DNA from: Myxococcus stipitatus DSM 14675
GTDB lineage: Bacteria; Myxococcota; Myxococcia; Myxococcales; Myxococcaceae
DNA length: 64,000 nucleotides
NCBI RefSeq assembly: GCF_000331735.1
Contig: NC_020126.1
Span: forward strand, 7,877,501-7,941,500
Reading direction: 5' to 3'
Shown here: positions 52,624 through 62,135 of the stretch, one piece after another
How the letters are laid out: the number at the start of each line of letters is the position of its first letter
How positions within the stretch are numbered: the first letter of the stretch is position 1
Notes under the pieces: generated by a model
What the model was told of the DNA's origin: nothing
The model's input: the letters and a program-made list of their open reading frames with translations, nothing else
The model's database searches: none
Position numbers and translations under genes: made by a program

Positions 52624-52867
52624 GGGGAGTGGCCTCTCGGCTCGCCTGGCGAGCGGTGAAATCGTGGGCGCAACCTAGCAGGCGAGACCCGCGCTGGGGG
52701 GCCCCATGCCTCCGGGTGTCGCTCGGAAACCACCCGGTTCACACGTACCGTGCAACGGCGTGCACATTCGCGTGACGCTCGAGCACGCGACTTCACGTTC
52801 GCGCGCCCCTCCCCCGCGGACTCCCGAGGACGTCCATCAGGCAACTCCCTTGCAAAAGGCCCGCGGC

Positions 52868-53500
52868 ATGAACTCCCTCAAGCACCTGTCGACCTGGAAT
52901 CGGTTCGTGGCTCTCGGCTGTGTCCTCGCGCTTCCCGGAGCGGGGCTCGCGTCCGAAGCACCGCCCCCGCTCGAGCCCCTACCGCGCCTGGACGCTCCTC
53001 CCGGAGAGAGCGGTGGACGGAAGGTGGGTCGCGTCGCGGCCGAGGCCGGAATGATGTGGGCGACCGCGATGGGCACCGGATTCGCGGGACTGCTCATCGC
53101 CGCGTCCCAGCCCGACGACGAGCTGTCACCCCCCAAGCTCCAGAAGTACGCGGACTGGCAGCGAGGGTTCCTCCTGGGCGCCGCGGTCGGAGCACCGTTC
53201 GGCGTCATGCTGGGCGGGAAGATCGCGAAGGGCAAAGGCGCCCCGGAGGGCGTCTTGCTGGGAGCCCTCGCGGGAGGAGGCGTCGCCGTGCTGACCGCTC
53301 AGCTGCGCCCCGAGAAGAAGGTCGAAGACACCCTGTTCCTCCTCGTGCCGGCCTTCTCCATGCTCGGCTCCCTCATCGGCTATGAGCTGTCACACACGTC
53401 GAACCTGCCCTCACGCTCCTCGGACAGCACGGTGAGCATCCTCCCGGCGGTCTCCGTCGACACGAAGGGCAGCGCGCTGGGCCTGACGGGACAGTTCTGA
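52868..53500 (+). CDS. Exported glycine-rich hypothetical protein
   Basis: A 210-residue protein. ATG 52868 gives a signal peptide (RFVALGCVLALPGAGLASEA), whereas the in-frame extension to 52706 does not look coding. The mature protein has a Pro-rich start, then glycine-zipper-like hydrophobic helices (MWATAMGTGFAGLLIAASQP, GFLLGAAVGAPFGVMLGGKI, GALAGGGVAVLTAQLRPEKK, FSMLGSLIGYELSHTS). This suggests a small membrane-embedded envelope protein. The C-terminal ~35 residues are beta-like. No family is recognised. Convergent with the oxidoreductase gene, ends 12 bp apart. Confidence 0.72.
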   Translation: MNSLKHLSTWNRFVALGCVLALPGAGLASEAPPPLEPLPRLDAPPGESGGRKVGRVAAEAGMMWATAMGTGFAGLLIAASQPDDELSPPKLQKYADWQRGFLLGAAVGAPFGVMLGGKIAKGKGAPEGVLLGALAGGGVAVLTAQLRPEKKVEDTLFLLVPAFSMLGSLIGYELSHTSNLPSRSSDSTVSILPAVSVDTKGSALGLTGQF

Positions 53501-53512
53501 CGCATCCCTGCT

Positions 53513-54622
53513 TCACGGCCCCGGTGAGCCGGCCTCCGTCACGTCCGTGTCCGCCAGGAAGGCACGGCGCTCCTCGGGGGTGAGGTCCGGCTCACGGGCA
53601 CATCCTCGACGCGCGGACTCGAGCGCGGCCTCCAGCACCGAGGACACCGCCACCGCCTGCGCGGGTGTCACCGGGTTGCGTGCAAGACCTCGCACCGCGT
53701 CCCGAACACCCGCGTAGAACCGGCGATAGTCCCCTCGCGGCGCCTCCGTCACCAAGGACTCTCCCGCCGCCCCCGTGAGCAGTCGCCCCGGAGAAGGGTC
53801 CTCGCCCCAGTCCTCGGCGCCTGGGAGCTCTCCCGCGACGAGCCGACGCTCCTGCGCATCCATCCCATGCTTCAGCCAGGAGCCGCGCGTCCCGTGGACC
53901 GCGAAGCGCGGCAGCCCGCCCGCGACAAGCATCGACGCCTGGAGCACGACGTACCGGCGCGGATACACCAGCGTCACCTGGCTCCAGTCCTCGATGGCCG
54001 AGCCCTCCCGATTCGCCGACAGCAACGCCACCACTGTGTCGGGCACGCCGAACAGTTGCAGCGCCTGGTCCACGAGGTGAGGCCCCAGGTCGAACCAGAT
54101 TCCCGCGCCGGGAACGGGCTGCTCACGCCAACGCGAGCGGACCTCCGGACGGAAGCGGTCGAACCGCGACTCGACATGCGTGACCCGCCCCAGTGCCCCC
54201 CGCGCGAGCAGGGCCTCGAGCGCGAGGAAGTCACTGTCCCAGCGCCGGTTCTGGAACACCGAGAGCACCCGCCCCTGCGTCTTCGCGAGCAAGGCCAGTC
54301 CCCGCGCCTGCGCCAACGTCACCGTGAAAGGCTTGTCGACCACCACGTGCTTGCCGGCCCGAAGCGCCGCCTCCGCGAGCGAGGCGTGGGTCTCATTCGG
54401 CGTCGCCACGACCACCACGTCCACGTCCGGATGCGTGGCCGCCTCGAGCGCCGACGCAATCACAGCCACTCCCGGCAGGTCCACGTGGACGGCCTCCGGT
54501 CGGCTGGACGCGACCAGCCGCAGCGACAGCCCGTCCACGGTGCGCAGCAGCGGAGCGTGGAAGGACTTGCCCGCGAACCCATAGCCCAGCAAGGCGACGC
54601 GGAGCGTCTCGGAAGGAGCCAT
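53513..54622 (-). CDS. Gfo/Idh/MocA family oxidoreductase
   Basis: A 369-residue NAD(P)-dependent dehydrogenase, often acting on sugars or cyclitols. The Rossmann fold opens with RVALLGYGFAGKSFHAPLLR. ATPNETHASLAEAALRAGKH and VVVDKPFTVTLAQARGLALL (the EKP-type lysine) are characteristic, and the substrate-side His/Asp are in GAGIWFDLGPHLVDQALQLF. GYGFAGKSFHAP is typical of the YhhX/YdgJ-like branch. Start ATG 54622; an upstream in-frame extension would run through the terminator. It lies 19 bp past the T run that ends the act operon and so probably has its own transcript. Confidence 0.92.
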   Translation of the reverse strand: MAPSETLRVALLGYGFAGKSFHAPLLRTVDGLSLRLVASSRPEAVHVDLPGVAVIASALEAATHPDVDVVVVATPNETHASLAEAALRAGKHVVVDKPFTVTLAQARGLALLAKTQGRVLSVFQNRRWDSDFLALEALLARGALGRVTHVESRFDRFRPEVRSRWREQPVPGAGIWFDLGPHLVDQALQLFGVPDTVVALLSANREGSAIEDWSQVTLVYPRRYVVLQASMLVAGGLPRFAVHGTRGSWLKHGMDAQERRLVAGELPGAEDWGEDPSPGRLLTGAAGESLVTEAPRGDYRRFYAGVRDAVRGLARNPVTPAQAVAVSSVLEAALESARRGCAREPDLTPEERRAFLADTDVTEAGSPGP

Positions 54623-54640
54623 GGGCCGGGATTGGAGCAC

Positions 54641-54686
54641 AAAAAGAACGATGCCACCCGCCCGAGGAGGTACTGCGGGTGGCATC
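54641..54686 (-). terminator. Intrinsic terminator of the act operon
   Basis: A perfect 12-bp stem (54675-54686 with 54650-54661) and 13-nt loop, followed on the minus strand by GTTCTTTTT (T run at 54645-54641). It is 81 bp beyond the actF stop and just before the MocA-type gene start on the same strand. One of the few hairpins here with a clear T tract. Confidence 0.88.
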
Positions 54687-54767
54687 GCCGCCGGGGGCAC
54701 CTCTGACAGAGACTCCATGAAGCCTCTGCCCGAGAGGGTCCGTGCCCCCGGGCTTATCTCGTTCGAC

Positions 54768-55964
54768 TCAGGTGTGGTGGTGCAGGCTCTCCACCAGGTA
54801 CGGGTCACCCACCGGAAGCAGCGGCGTGGTGCGCACGGCCCGAGTCACCGCCAGCGTGAACAGCGCGCCCACGCCCAGGAAGCCCGCCAGCTCGTACACG
54901 CCAAGGCTCGAGCCCTCCGGCTGATGCGCCGGCGCCACCATCAGGTACAAGTCCAACCAGCGCCCCACGAGCAGCACCGCCGCCACGCGCAACAGGTGCG
55001 ACGGGTTCATCTTCGCCGGACGCGGCAGCAGCAGCACGAACGGCAGTGCCCAGTTCAGCGCCACGTTCGCGTAGAACGGCACCTCCCAGCCGCCGTGCAT
55101 GCGCGCGATGAAGTACACCGTCTCCTCGGGGATGTTCGCGTACCAGATGAGCATGAACTGCGAGAACCAGAGGTAGGCCCACAGCGTGGCGAAGCCGAAC
55201 ATCAGCTTGCCCAGGTCATGCAAGTGGCTGCTGTTGAGCTGCGGCAGCGCGCCCGCCCGATGGAGCAGCACCGCCACCACCGTGATGGCACACACGCTGG
55301 AGCTCAGCAGCCCCGCCACGTTGTAGAGCGCGTAGATGGTGCTGAACCAGTGCGGCTCCAGGCTCATCAGCCAGTCGAACGCGGCCAGGCAGAAGGTCAG
55401 CGAGAAGAGCACCAGGAACACCGCGGACACCTTCACGTTGCGCCGCGTGAGCACCTCGCCCGGCTCCACGTCCTGGCGCAGCGAGTTGCGCCGCAGCACC
55501 CACGTGAAGGCCACCCACAGCGCCAGCATGACGACCATGCGGATGGCGAAGAACGGGACGTTGAGGAACGCCTGCTTCTGGTGCAGCAGATGGTCCGTCT
55601 CCATGACGCCCGGCTTCGCCCACGGATACAGCGTCGCCATGAAGGGCAGGAGCGCCAGCATCGTCACCGCGCCCCACGGGACATAGGCCGTGAACGCCTC
55701 CGGGATGCGCTTGAAGACGGTGAACCAGCCCGCGTTGGCCACGTACATCAGCGCGAGAAACACCGCGCCGCCCAATCCCAGGCACAGGAAGTAGAAGCCG
55801 CTGGTGAGCAGGCTCGTCAGCGCACGCTCCGGGGCCTGCACCAGCCCCAGGACCAGCACCCCCAACCCCGCGCCCGCCGCCACCTGCGCGGCGCGATGGA
55901 AGACAGGCGAGACAGCGAAGCCACCGCGCGACTCTGTCGCGGAGGCATGGACCGGGGCGCTCAT
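54768..55964 (-). CDS. actF: Alternative complex III subunit ActF (quinol-binding NrfD-like membrane protein)
   Basis: A 398-residue polytopic membrane protein (about ten helices), homologous in style to NrfD/ActC. Features: SGFYFLCLGLGGAVFLALMY, GWFTVFKRIPEAFTAYVPWG, DHLLHQKQAFLNVPFFAIRM, SLEPHWFSTIYALYNVAGLL and LWFSQFMLIWYANIPEETVY. It forms part of the membrane quinol-oxidising module of ACIII. ATG 55964 overlaps the actE stop (ATGA). It is the last gene of the operon, followed by the terminator at 54641-54686. Confidence 0.93.
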   Translation of the reverse strand: MSAPVHASATESRGGFAVSPVFHRAAQVAAGAGLGVLVLGLVQAPERALTSLLTSGFYFLCLGLGGAVFLALMYVANAGWFTVFKRIPEAFTAYVPWGAVTMLALLPFMATLYPWAKPGVMETDHLLHQKQAFLNVPFFAIRMVVMLALWVAFTWVLRRNSLRQDVEPGEVLTRRNVKVSAVFLVLFSLTFCLAAFDWLMSLEPHWFSTIYALYNVAGLLSSSVCAITVVAVLLHRAGALPQLNSSHLHDLGKLMFGFATLWAYLWFSQFMLIWYANIPEETVYFIARMHGGWEVPFYANVALNWALPFVLLLPRPAKMNPSHLLRVAAVLLVGRWLDLYLMVAPAHQPEGSSLGVYELAGFLGVGALFTLAVTRAVRTTPLLPVGDPYLVESLHHHT

Positions 55965-56530
55965 GGCGTCTCCTTGCGCGCGGTGCGCGCGGGGTTCTGG
56001 AGCGAGCGCACGTAGTGGACCAGCTTCCACCGGTCCTCCGGCGCGACTTGCGAACCATGGGCCGGCATCAGCCCCTGCCCATGGGTGATGATGTGGAAGA
56101 TGCGCCCGTCGGGCAGCCCCACCGCGTGCTCCGCGAGCAGCGACGGCGGCATGGGGAAGCGCGCCGTCACCGGCCCGTCTCCCACGCCCCCCGGGCCGTG
56201 GCATGGAGAGCAGTAGCGCAGGAACGCCGTCTGCCCGCGCGCGAGCACCTCGGGCGAGGACGGATAGGGATTGCGCAGGTCCACTCCAGCGCGCTCGGCC
56301 GCCTCCGGCCCGGAGACCAGGTGCAGAGGTTGATGCCCCCGAGGCACCGTGCCCTTCGCCGGCGACAACAGCGTCTTGCCGTCGGGCGTGTTCGGGTTGT
56401 TCGCGAAGCTGTCGTAGGGGACGGACGCCACCATGTCCGGCGCGTACTCGAAGTTGGGCTTCGTCTCGTCCTGCTCGCAGCCCGCCAGGGCGAGCCCCAG
56501 CGCCGCCAGTCCCACCCACCTCTTGCTCAC
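55961..56530 (-). CDS. actE: Alternative complex III subunit ActE (monohaem cytochrome c lipoprotein)
   Basis: A 189-residue lipoprotein cytochrome c: signal WVGLAALGLALAGC with the lipid Cys at the end, then YAPDMVASVPYDSFANNPNT, a stretch typical of ActE. One haem-c motif is in TAFLRYCSPCHGPGGVGDGP. An axial Met is probably in GQGLMPAHGSQV. It sits on the periplasmic face of ACIII and passes electrons to downstream cytochrome c. Overlaps actD and actF by 4 bp each. Confidence 0.93.
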   Translation of the reverse strand: MSKRWVGLAALGLALAGCEQDETKPNFEYAPDMVASVPYDSFANNPNTPDGKTLLSPAKGTVPRGHQPLHLVSGPEAAERAGVDLRNPYPSSPEVLARGQTAFLRYCSPCHGPGGVGDGPVTARFPMPPSLLAEHAVGLPDGRIFHIITHGQGLMPAHGSQVAPEDRWKLVHYVRSLQNPARTARKETP

Positions 56531-57048
56531 GACGCCACCTCCCTCAAGTCCGTGGCCACCGCGCCGTGGTCGCGGAGCAGCGCCTCGGCCGACTCCAGCG
56601 CGTTCGGCTTCTGGCCGGGCGCGATGACGATGGCGAAGCGGTCATCCGTCACCCGAGGCAACGCCTGACGCTTGTTGCCCGGAAACAGCTTCGCCCTCGC
56701 GAGGAACGCCGCCACCGTGCCCAGCGCGGCGAAGAGCACCGTCAGCTCGAACGTCACCGGGATGAAGGCCGGGAACGAGTTGAAGGGCTTGCCCCCCACG
56801 TTGAGCGGCCAGCTCACCACGCTGGTGTAGAGCTGGAGCGACATCGCCAGCGTGCAGCCCAGGGCCCCCGCCACGAAGGTCACCCACGTCAGCCGGCTGG
56901 GCTTGAGCCCCATCGCGGCATCCAGGCCGTGCACCGCATAGGGCGTGTACACATCCCGCAGGTCATGGCCCGCCTCGCGCACCGCTCGCGTGGCCTCCAG
57001 GACCCGCTCCTCGCTGTCGAAGTAGCCGATGAGGACAGGGGCGCTCAT
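56527..57048 (-). CDS. actD: Alternative complex III subunit ActD (DUF3341)
   Basis: A 173-residue membrane protein with an N-terminal cytosolic domain (LIGYFDSEERVLEATRAVRE, DLRDVYTPYAVHGLDAAMGL) and two transmembrane helices joined by a short loop (PLNVGGKPFNSFPAFIPVTF). This is the DUF3341 pattern. It is a structural subunit of ACIII. ATG 57048 and stop overlap its neighbours by 4 bp. Confidence 0.93.
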   Translation of the reverse strand: MSAPVLIGYFDSEERVLEATRAVREAGHDLRDVYTPYAVHGLDAAMGLKPSRLTWVTFVAGALGCTLAMSLQLYTSVVSWPLNVGGKPFNSFPAFIPVTFELTVLFAALGTVAAFLARAKLFPGNKRQALPRVTDDRFAIVIAPGQKPNALESAEALLRDHGAVATDLREVAS

Positions 57049-58520
57049 ACGGGGACATCCTTCCGGGTGGCGATGGCCAGCGGCGGGTGGCTCCGGGCCG
57101 CCTCCGGCGCGTCGAGCACGGGGGCAGGACGCGTCGACGGCGGAGCCTCGGGGTGCGCGGGCGTGCTTCGCGCGAAGCCCAGCACGCTCTTCACCTCGCC
57201 GATCGAGATGATGGGCAGCACGCGCACGAAGAGCAGGAACAGGGTGAAGAAGAGACCGAAGGTGCCGATGAAGGTCCCCACCTCCACCATCGTCGGCGTG
57301 TACATGGACCAGCTGCTGGGCAGGTAGTCCCGGTGGAGGCTCGTCACGATGATGACGAAGCGCTCGAACCACATGCCCACGTTGATGACCAGCGACAGGA
57401 CGAAGATGGCCGCGGGCGAGGTGCGAATCTTCTTGAACCAGAACAGGTGCGGCGACACCACGTTGCACGTCACCATGGTCCAGTACGCCCAGGCATACGG
57501 GCCGAACGCGCGGTTCATGAAGGCGAAGCGCTCGTAGGGGTTGCCCGAGTACCAGGCGATGAAGAACTCCGTCGCGTACGCCAGCGACACCAGGCCCCCC
57601 GTGACGATGATGACCTTCGTCATGTTCTCCAGGTGGCGGAGGGTGATGAGGTGCTCGTAGCCCAGCACCACGCGGGTGATGATCATCAGCGTCAGCACCA
57701 TCGCGAAGCCGCTGAACACCGCGCCCGCCACGAAGTACGGCGGGAAGATGGTCGTGTGCCAGCCGGGAATCACCGACGTGGCGAAGTCCATGGACACGAT
57801 GGTGTGCACGCTGAGCACCAGCGGCGTCGCCAGGCCCGCGAGCAACAGGTACACCGTCTCGTAGCGGCTCCACGTCCGGTTCGAGCCCGTCCACCCCAGC
57901 GACATCACCTTGAAGACGGCCTTGCGGAAGCCCGCCTTCAGCCTGTCTCGCACGGTGGCCAGGTCCGGAATCAGGCCCACGTACCAGAACACCGCCGACA
58001 CGGTGAAGTACGTGGAGATGGCGAACACGTCCCACAGGAGCGGCGAGCGGAAGTTCACCCAGAGGCTGCCGCGCGTATTGGGATACGGCAGCACCCAGAA
58101 GGCCAGCCAGGGCCGCCCCATGTGGATGAGCGGGAAGAGCGCCGCGCACATCACGGCGAACAGCGTCATCGCCTCCGCCGCGCGGTTGATGCTGGTGCGC
58201 CACTTCTGCCGGAAGAGGAAGAGGATGGCGGAGATGAGCGTGCCCGCGTGGCCGATGCCCACCCAGAACACGAAGTTGGTGATGTCGAACGCCCAGCCGA
58301 TGGTCTTGTTCAGGCCCCACACGCCGATGCCGGTGCCCACCTGGTACGCGACGATGCCCGCGCCCGTGGCCAACACCGCCACCGCGATGCCGAACGCCAC
58401 CCACCACTTCCACGTGGGCGCGCGCTCCATGGGGGCGCAAATCTCCTCGGTGAGCTGGCCCATGCTGCGCGGCTCGCTGACCAGCGGCACGCGCAGCGGG
58501 GACAGGTGCTGGTTGCTCAT
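57045..58520 (-). CDS. actC: Alternative complex III subunit ActC (NrfD family)
   Basis: A 491-residue membrane protein with about ten helices, the main quinol-site subunit of ACIII. Characteristic stretches: WGLNKTIGWAFDITNFVFWV, FRQKWRTSINRAAEAMTLFA, HMGRPWLAFWVLPYPNTRGS, SMDFATSVIPGWHTTIFPPY and ATEFFIAWYSGNPYERFAFM. The C-terminal ~50 residues are a Pro-rich cytosolic tail. Starts MSNQHLSPLRVPLVSEPRSM; overlaps actB and actD by 4 bp. Confidence 0.95.
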   Translation of the reverse strand: MSNQHLSPLRVPLVSEPRSMGQLTEEICAPMERAPTWKWWVAFGIAVAVLATGAGIVAYQVGTGIGVWGLNKTIGWAFDITNFVFWVGIGHAGTLISAILFLFRQKWRTSINRAAEAMTLFAVMCAALFPLIHMGRPWLAFWVLPYPNTRGSLWVNFRSPLLWDVFAISTYFTVSAVFWYVGLIPDLATVRDRLKAGFRKAVFKVMSLGWTGSNRTWSRYETVYLLLAGLATPLVLSVHTIVSMDFATSVIPGWHTTIFPPYFVAGAVFSGFAMVLTLMIITRVVLGYEHLITLRHLENMTKVIIVTGGLVSLAYATEFFIAWYSGNPYERFAFMNRAFGPYAWAYWTMVTCNVVSPHLFWFKKIRTSPAAIFVLSLVINVGMWFERFVIIVTSLHRDYLPSSWSMYTPTMVEVGTFIGTFGLFFTLFLLFVRVLPIISIGEVKSVLGFARSTPAHPEAPPSTRPAPVLDAPEAARSHPPLAIATRKDVPV

Positions 58521-61498
58521 GTTCCGCTTCCCGACCCGGTGTTCCGGATCTTCGTGAGGTAGGTGATGGACGGCCCGATGTTCAGCTCCTCCAGCAACCG
58601 GAACGAGCGCCCGTCCTTCGCCAGCTTCGCCACCCGGCTGCTCGGGTCATTCAGGTCGCCGAAGTGGATGGCCTTGGCGGGGCAGCTCTGCTGACAGGCC
58701 GTCTGGACGTCGCCGTCCTTCAGCGGACGGCCCTCGCGGTTCGCCGCCGCCTTGCCCTCGTTGATCCGCTGCACGCACATGGAGCACTTCTCCATGACGC
58801 CTCGGCTGCGGACCACCACGTCCGGGTTGAGCACCATCCGCTCGAGCGGCTCGTCGTGCGGGTAGTCGAACCAGTTGAAGCGGCGGACCTTCGTCGGGCA
58901 GTTGTTCGCGCAGTAGCGAGTCCCGACGCAGCGGTTGTAGACCTGCTGGTTGAGCCCCTCGCTCGAGTGCACCGTCGCGAGCACCGGGCACACCGTCTCG
59001 CACGGCGCGTTCTCGCAGTGCTGGCACATCATCGGCTGATGCACCACCTGGGGGTTCGCCTCGTCGCCCTCGTAGTACCGGTCGATGCGCATCCAGTGCA
59101 TCTCGCGCTGACGCAGCACTTCGTCGCGCCCCACGCTGGGGATGTTGTTCTCCGCCTGGCAGGACACCACACACGCCGAGCAGCCCGTGCACATGCTCAG
59201 GTCCACCGCGAGCCCCCACCGGTGGCCGTTGTACTCGTGGCCGGACCAGATGGAGAGCGGGTGGGCGCCGTTGGTGCCGTGCCCGCCATGGCCCTCGTTG
59301 CCCGCGCGGGGATTCGCGAGGAACTCGGCCAGCTCCGCCTCTCGCACGTGCGGACGGCCCTCCAGGCTGGAGTGTGTCTGCGTGAGCGCGAGCTTCTGAC
59401 GCTCGCCCGTCCCCACCACCGTCGCGCCCTGCACCGTGCGGCGCACCCGCCCGTCCACCACCGCCGCGAGCGGATAGACATGCGCGCCCACACCGTCGCC
59501 GATGCGTCCGGCCCGCGTGCGGCCATACCCCACCGCCACGGCCAGCGTGGAGGGATGGGTTCCCGCCTGTACCAGCACGGGGAGCGAGATGGACTTGCCG
59601 CCCACGCTCACCTTCACGACGTCGCCATCGGACAGGCCCAGCTCCTTCGCCCGGGCGGGAGCGATGAGCGCCTGGTTGCCCCAGGTGGCCTTGGTGATGG
59701 GGTCCGGCACCTCGTGCAACCAGGCGTTGTTCGCGGGGGCGCCATCTCGCATCGCCACGGACGAGAACAGCACCAGCTCCCACTCCCCCGAAGGCCGCGC
59801 CACCGAGGCCAGCGCCTTCGCCAGCGACCCCTCGCGGAGCGACAGCGGCTCCACGGGGGTGGAGGGCAGCGACACCACGCCCCGCCGGACCGCGTCGTCC
59901 CAGAAGCCACCCGCGTCCTGCCCCGCCGTCCCGGCGAGAGGGAAGACCTCCGCCTCCCAGCGCGCGCGCAGGAAGTCGTAGTGGGTCGTGGAGAGACCCG
60001 CCCACGTCAGGAGCGAGTCCATCAGGTCACGTGTGTCGTGCAGCGGAGAGACCGCGGGCTGACGCAGCGAGAGCACACCCCGGCGAGGCTCCGCGTCACC
60101 CCAGGACTCCAGCGGCGTCGAGGCAGGCGCGTGCAACCGCGTCAGCAGCGTCGTCTCGTCCAGGCGGTCATTCAACGTCACCGTGAGGGGCACGGCCTTC
60201 AGCAGGCCTCCCAGCTCCCCGCCCCGAGGGTCCGCGTGTGCCGGGTTGACGCCCGCGAACAGCACCGCGCCCACGCTCCCCGCCGCAAGCTCCGCGAGCA
60301 GCTCGCCGTAGGACAGGGCGGCCTCATCCAGGCGGACACCGTCCAGCGGAAGCACCGTGGTGCCTTCGTTGCCGAGCAACTGGTTCGCCGTCGCCGCCAG
60401 CACCTGACCGGCCACGTCGTCGCCGCCGCACACCACGAGCGACTCGGTGCGATGCGACCACAGCGCGTCGACCAGCTCGTCCACGGCGGCCTTGTCCAGC
60501 GTGGAGGCCGGCAGCTCCTTCAGCCCCGGGAGCGTGCGCCCGGCCTTCGCCGCGAGCCCGCGCACCACGTCTCCGAGCGCCCGCGTCACGTCGGACGGAG
60601 CCACGACGAAGCGACGGTCCGCCGCGGCGCCCGTGAGCGTCATCACCGGCTCGACCTGGTAGTGCCGCGACATCGCCCTGCGTCCGGCGGCATCGCGCGC
60701 TTCCGAGTACTGGCGCGTGAAGGCCACCGGCGAAACCCACGTGCCCAGGAAGTCCGCGCCGAAGCTGGCGATGAGCTTCGTCCGCTCGAAGCGGTAGTCC
60801 GGCACCACCCGGGCGCCATGGGTGAGGAGGTACGCGTCGCCGATGGCGGACAGCTCGCCCAGCGGCTCGTAGCGCACGGTGCGCGCCGTGGGGTGCGCGG
60901 CGAGGAAGCGCTTCACCCCCGCCTCCAAGGTGGGCCCCATCACCCAGGGCAACACCAGCCGGATGGCCTTGCCGTCTTGTTTCGCCTGGAGCAGGCCCGC
61001 CTTCACCTCGGCGTCCAGGTCCGCCCAGGAGATGCGGCCGTTGGTGCGCGTGGGGAAGCGCGCCCGGCTCGCGTCGTAGAGCGAGAGCACCGAGGCCTGC
61101 CCCACCGCGCACACGCCTCCGCGCGAGACGGGGTGCTCGTCATTGCCCTCGACCTTGATGGGACGACCGTCGCGCGTCTTCAGCAACAGACCGCAGCGCG
61201 CGGAGCAGCCCTCGCAGGTGGACGCGTACCAGAGCGCGGTGCCCGGCATCACCTCGTCCGGCCTGGACACATAGGGGACGAGCTTCTGCACCGGCGCGCG
61301 CTGACACGCGACCATCGCGGCGGCGGCGCTCAGGCCCATCATCTTGAAGAAGTCGCGGCGGGAGCTCGCGTCCGGGGGGACGGCGGCGACGCCCACCGGG
61401 AGCTCCTCCGCGAACTCGTTGTGTCCTGGCTCGAGTCCCGTGCCGTCGGTCGCTCGCTGGGCCAGGCTCTGCCAGTACTTGGGAAGGGTGTCGGACAT
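58517..61498 (-). CDS. actB: Alternative complex III subunit ActB (molybdopterin-like domain plus Fe-S ferredoxin domain)
   Basis: A 993-residue periplasmic subunit, exported by Tat: SSRRDFFKMMGLSAAAAMVA (residues 45-64). The N-terminal half is a molybdopterin-oxidoreductase-like domain that in ACIII has no cofactor, with a degenerate cluster site (CEGCSARCGLLLKTRDGRPI). The C-terminal ~230 residues bind 3Fe-4S/4Fe-4S clusters: SMCTGCSACVVSCQAENNIP, MCQHCENAPCETVCPVLATV, RCVGTRYCANNCPTKVRRFN and KCSMCVQRINEGKAAANREG followed by CQQSCPAKAI. It wires electrons from quinol to the haem subunits. Confidence 0.95.
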   Translation of the reverse strand: MSDTLPKYWQSLAQRATDGTGLEPGHNEFAEELPVGVAAVPPDASSRRDFFKMMGLSAAAAMVACQRAPVQKLVPYVSRPDEVMPGTALWYASTCEGCSARCGLLLKTRDGRPIKVEGNDEHPVSRGGVCAVGQASVLSLYDASRARFPTRTNGRISWADLDAEVKAGLLQAKQDGKAIRLVLPWVMGPTLEAGVKRFLAAHPTARTVRYEPLGELSAIGDAYLLTHGARVVPDYRFERTKLIASFGADFLGTWVSPVAFTRQYSEARDAAGRRAMSRHYQVEPVMTLTGAAADRRFVVAPSDVTRALGDVVRGLAAKAGRTLPGLKELPASTLDKAAVDELVDALWSHRTESLVVCGGDDVAGQVLAATANQLLGNEGTTVLPLDGVRLDEAALSYGELLAELAAGSVGAVLFAGVNPAHADPRGGELGGLLKAVPLTVTLNDRLDETTLLTRLHAPASTPLESWGDAEPRRGVLSLRQPAVSPLHDTRDLMDSLLTWAGLSTTHYDFLRARWEAEVFPLAGTAGQDAGGFWDDAVRRGVVSLPSTPVEPLSLREGSLAKALASVARPSGEWELVLFSSVAMRDGAPANNAWLHEVPDPITKATWGNQALIAPARAKELGLSDGDVVKVSVGGKSISLPVLVQAGTHPSTLAVAVGYGRTRAGRIGDGVGAHVYPLAAVVDGRVRRTVQGATVVGTGERQKLALTQTHSSLEGRPHVREAELAEFLANPRAGNEGHGGHGTNGAHPLSIWSGHEYNGHRWGLAVDLSMCTGCSACVVSCQAENNIPSVGRDEVLRQREMHWMRIDRYYEGDEANPQVVHQPMMCQHCENAPCETVCPVLATVHSSEGLNQQVYNRCVGTRYCANNCPTKVRRFNWFDYPHDEPLERMVLNPDVVVRSRGVMEKCSMCVQRINEGKAAANREGRPLKDGDVQTACQQSCPAKAIHFGDLNDPSSRVAKLAKDGRSFRLLEELNIGPSITYLTKIRNTGSGSGT

Positions 61499-61511
61499 GG
61501 CGCGGGGGTCC

Positions 61512-62135
61512 TCAGCGGTGGCAGCTCGAGCAGTCCGAGGGCGGCCGCAAGATGCGAGGGGTTTTCGACGGCTCGGGCAACGGTGAGCCGGACGTCAGGG
61601 CCAACAGCTCGCCCTTTCGAGGCGTGGAAGGCACGGGCGCGGTCTCCTCCCGCGCCAGCGTCTTGCGGTGGCAGTCCAGGCACCAGCCCATGGTCATGGG
61701 CTCCACCTGCTCCACCCGCACCATCTCCTCCACCTTGCCGTGGCACGTCTGGCACGCCACGCCCGCGGTGACGTGGCTCGCGTGGTTGAAGTAGGCGTGG
61801 TCCGGAAGGCGGTGGACACGCACCCACTCGATGGACGCCTTCGCGGCCACGGCGGCGATGACCTTCTGGATTTCGGGCGAGTCCGTCTTCACCTGCGAGT
61901 GGCAGTTCAGGCACACGCTCGTGGAGGGGACCCCCGCGTGACGGCTGCTCTCGGCGCCCACGTGGCAGTACTGACAATCCAGCCCGTACTGGCCCGCGTG
62001 GACCGCGTGGGAGAAGGCCACGGGCTGCGCGGGCATGTGGCCCTGCTGGTTGTTCACCGGGCCATTGCACCCGGACAGGCTCAGCGCGGCGAAGGCCCCG
62101 GCGTACCCGAGGACACGGAAGGAAGCGCGGCTCAT
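61512..62135 (-). CDS. actA: Alternative complex III subunit ActA (pentahaem cytochrome c)
   Basis: A 207-residue exported multihaem cytochrome with an N-terminal lipoprotein-like or anchor segment (LGYAGAFAALSLSGCNGPVN). Five haem-c motifs are visible: DCQYCHVGAESS, SVCLNCHSQV, VACQTCHGKV, GWCLDCHRKT and DCSSCHR at the extreme C-terminus. Order and number match ActA of ACIII. It follows the NarI-like gene by a 4-bp overlap and precedes actB by 13 bp. Confidence 0.95.
   Translation of the reverse strand: MSRASFRVLGYAGAFAALSLSGCNGPVNNQQGHMPAQPVAFSHAVHAGQYGLDCQYCHVGAESSRHAGVPSTSVCLNCHSQVKTDSPEIQKVIAAVAAKASIEWVRVHRLPDHAYFNHASHVTAGVACQTCHGKVEEMVRVEQVEPMTMGWCLDCHRKTLAREETAPVPSTPRKGELLALTSGSPLPEPSKTPRILRPPSDCSSCHR

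Noticed and set aside
58664..61771. A 1035-codon plus-strand frame opposite actB
   Set aside because: It shadows a gene with clear Tat and Fe-S motifs; its own translation has no domain pattern.
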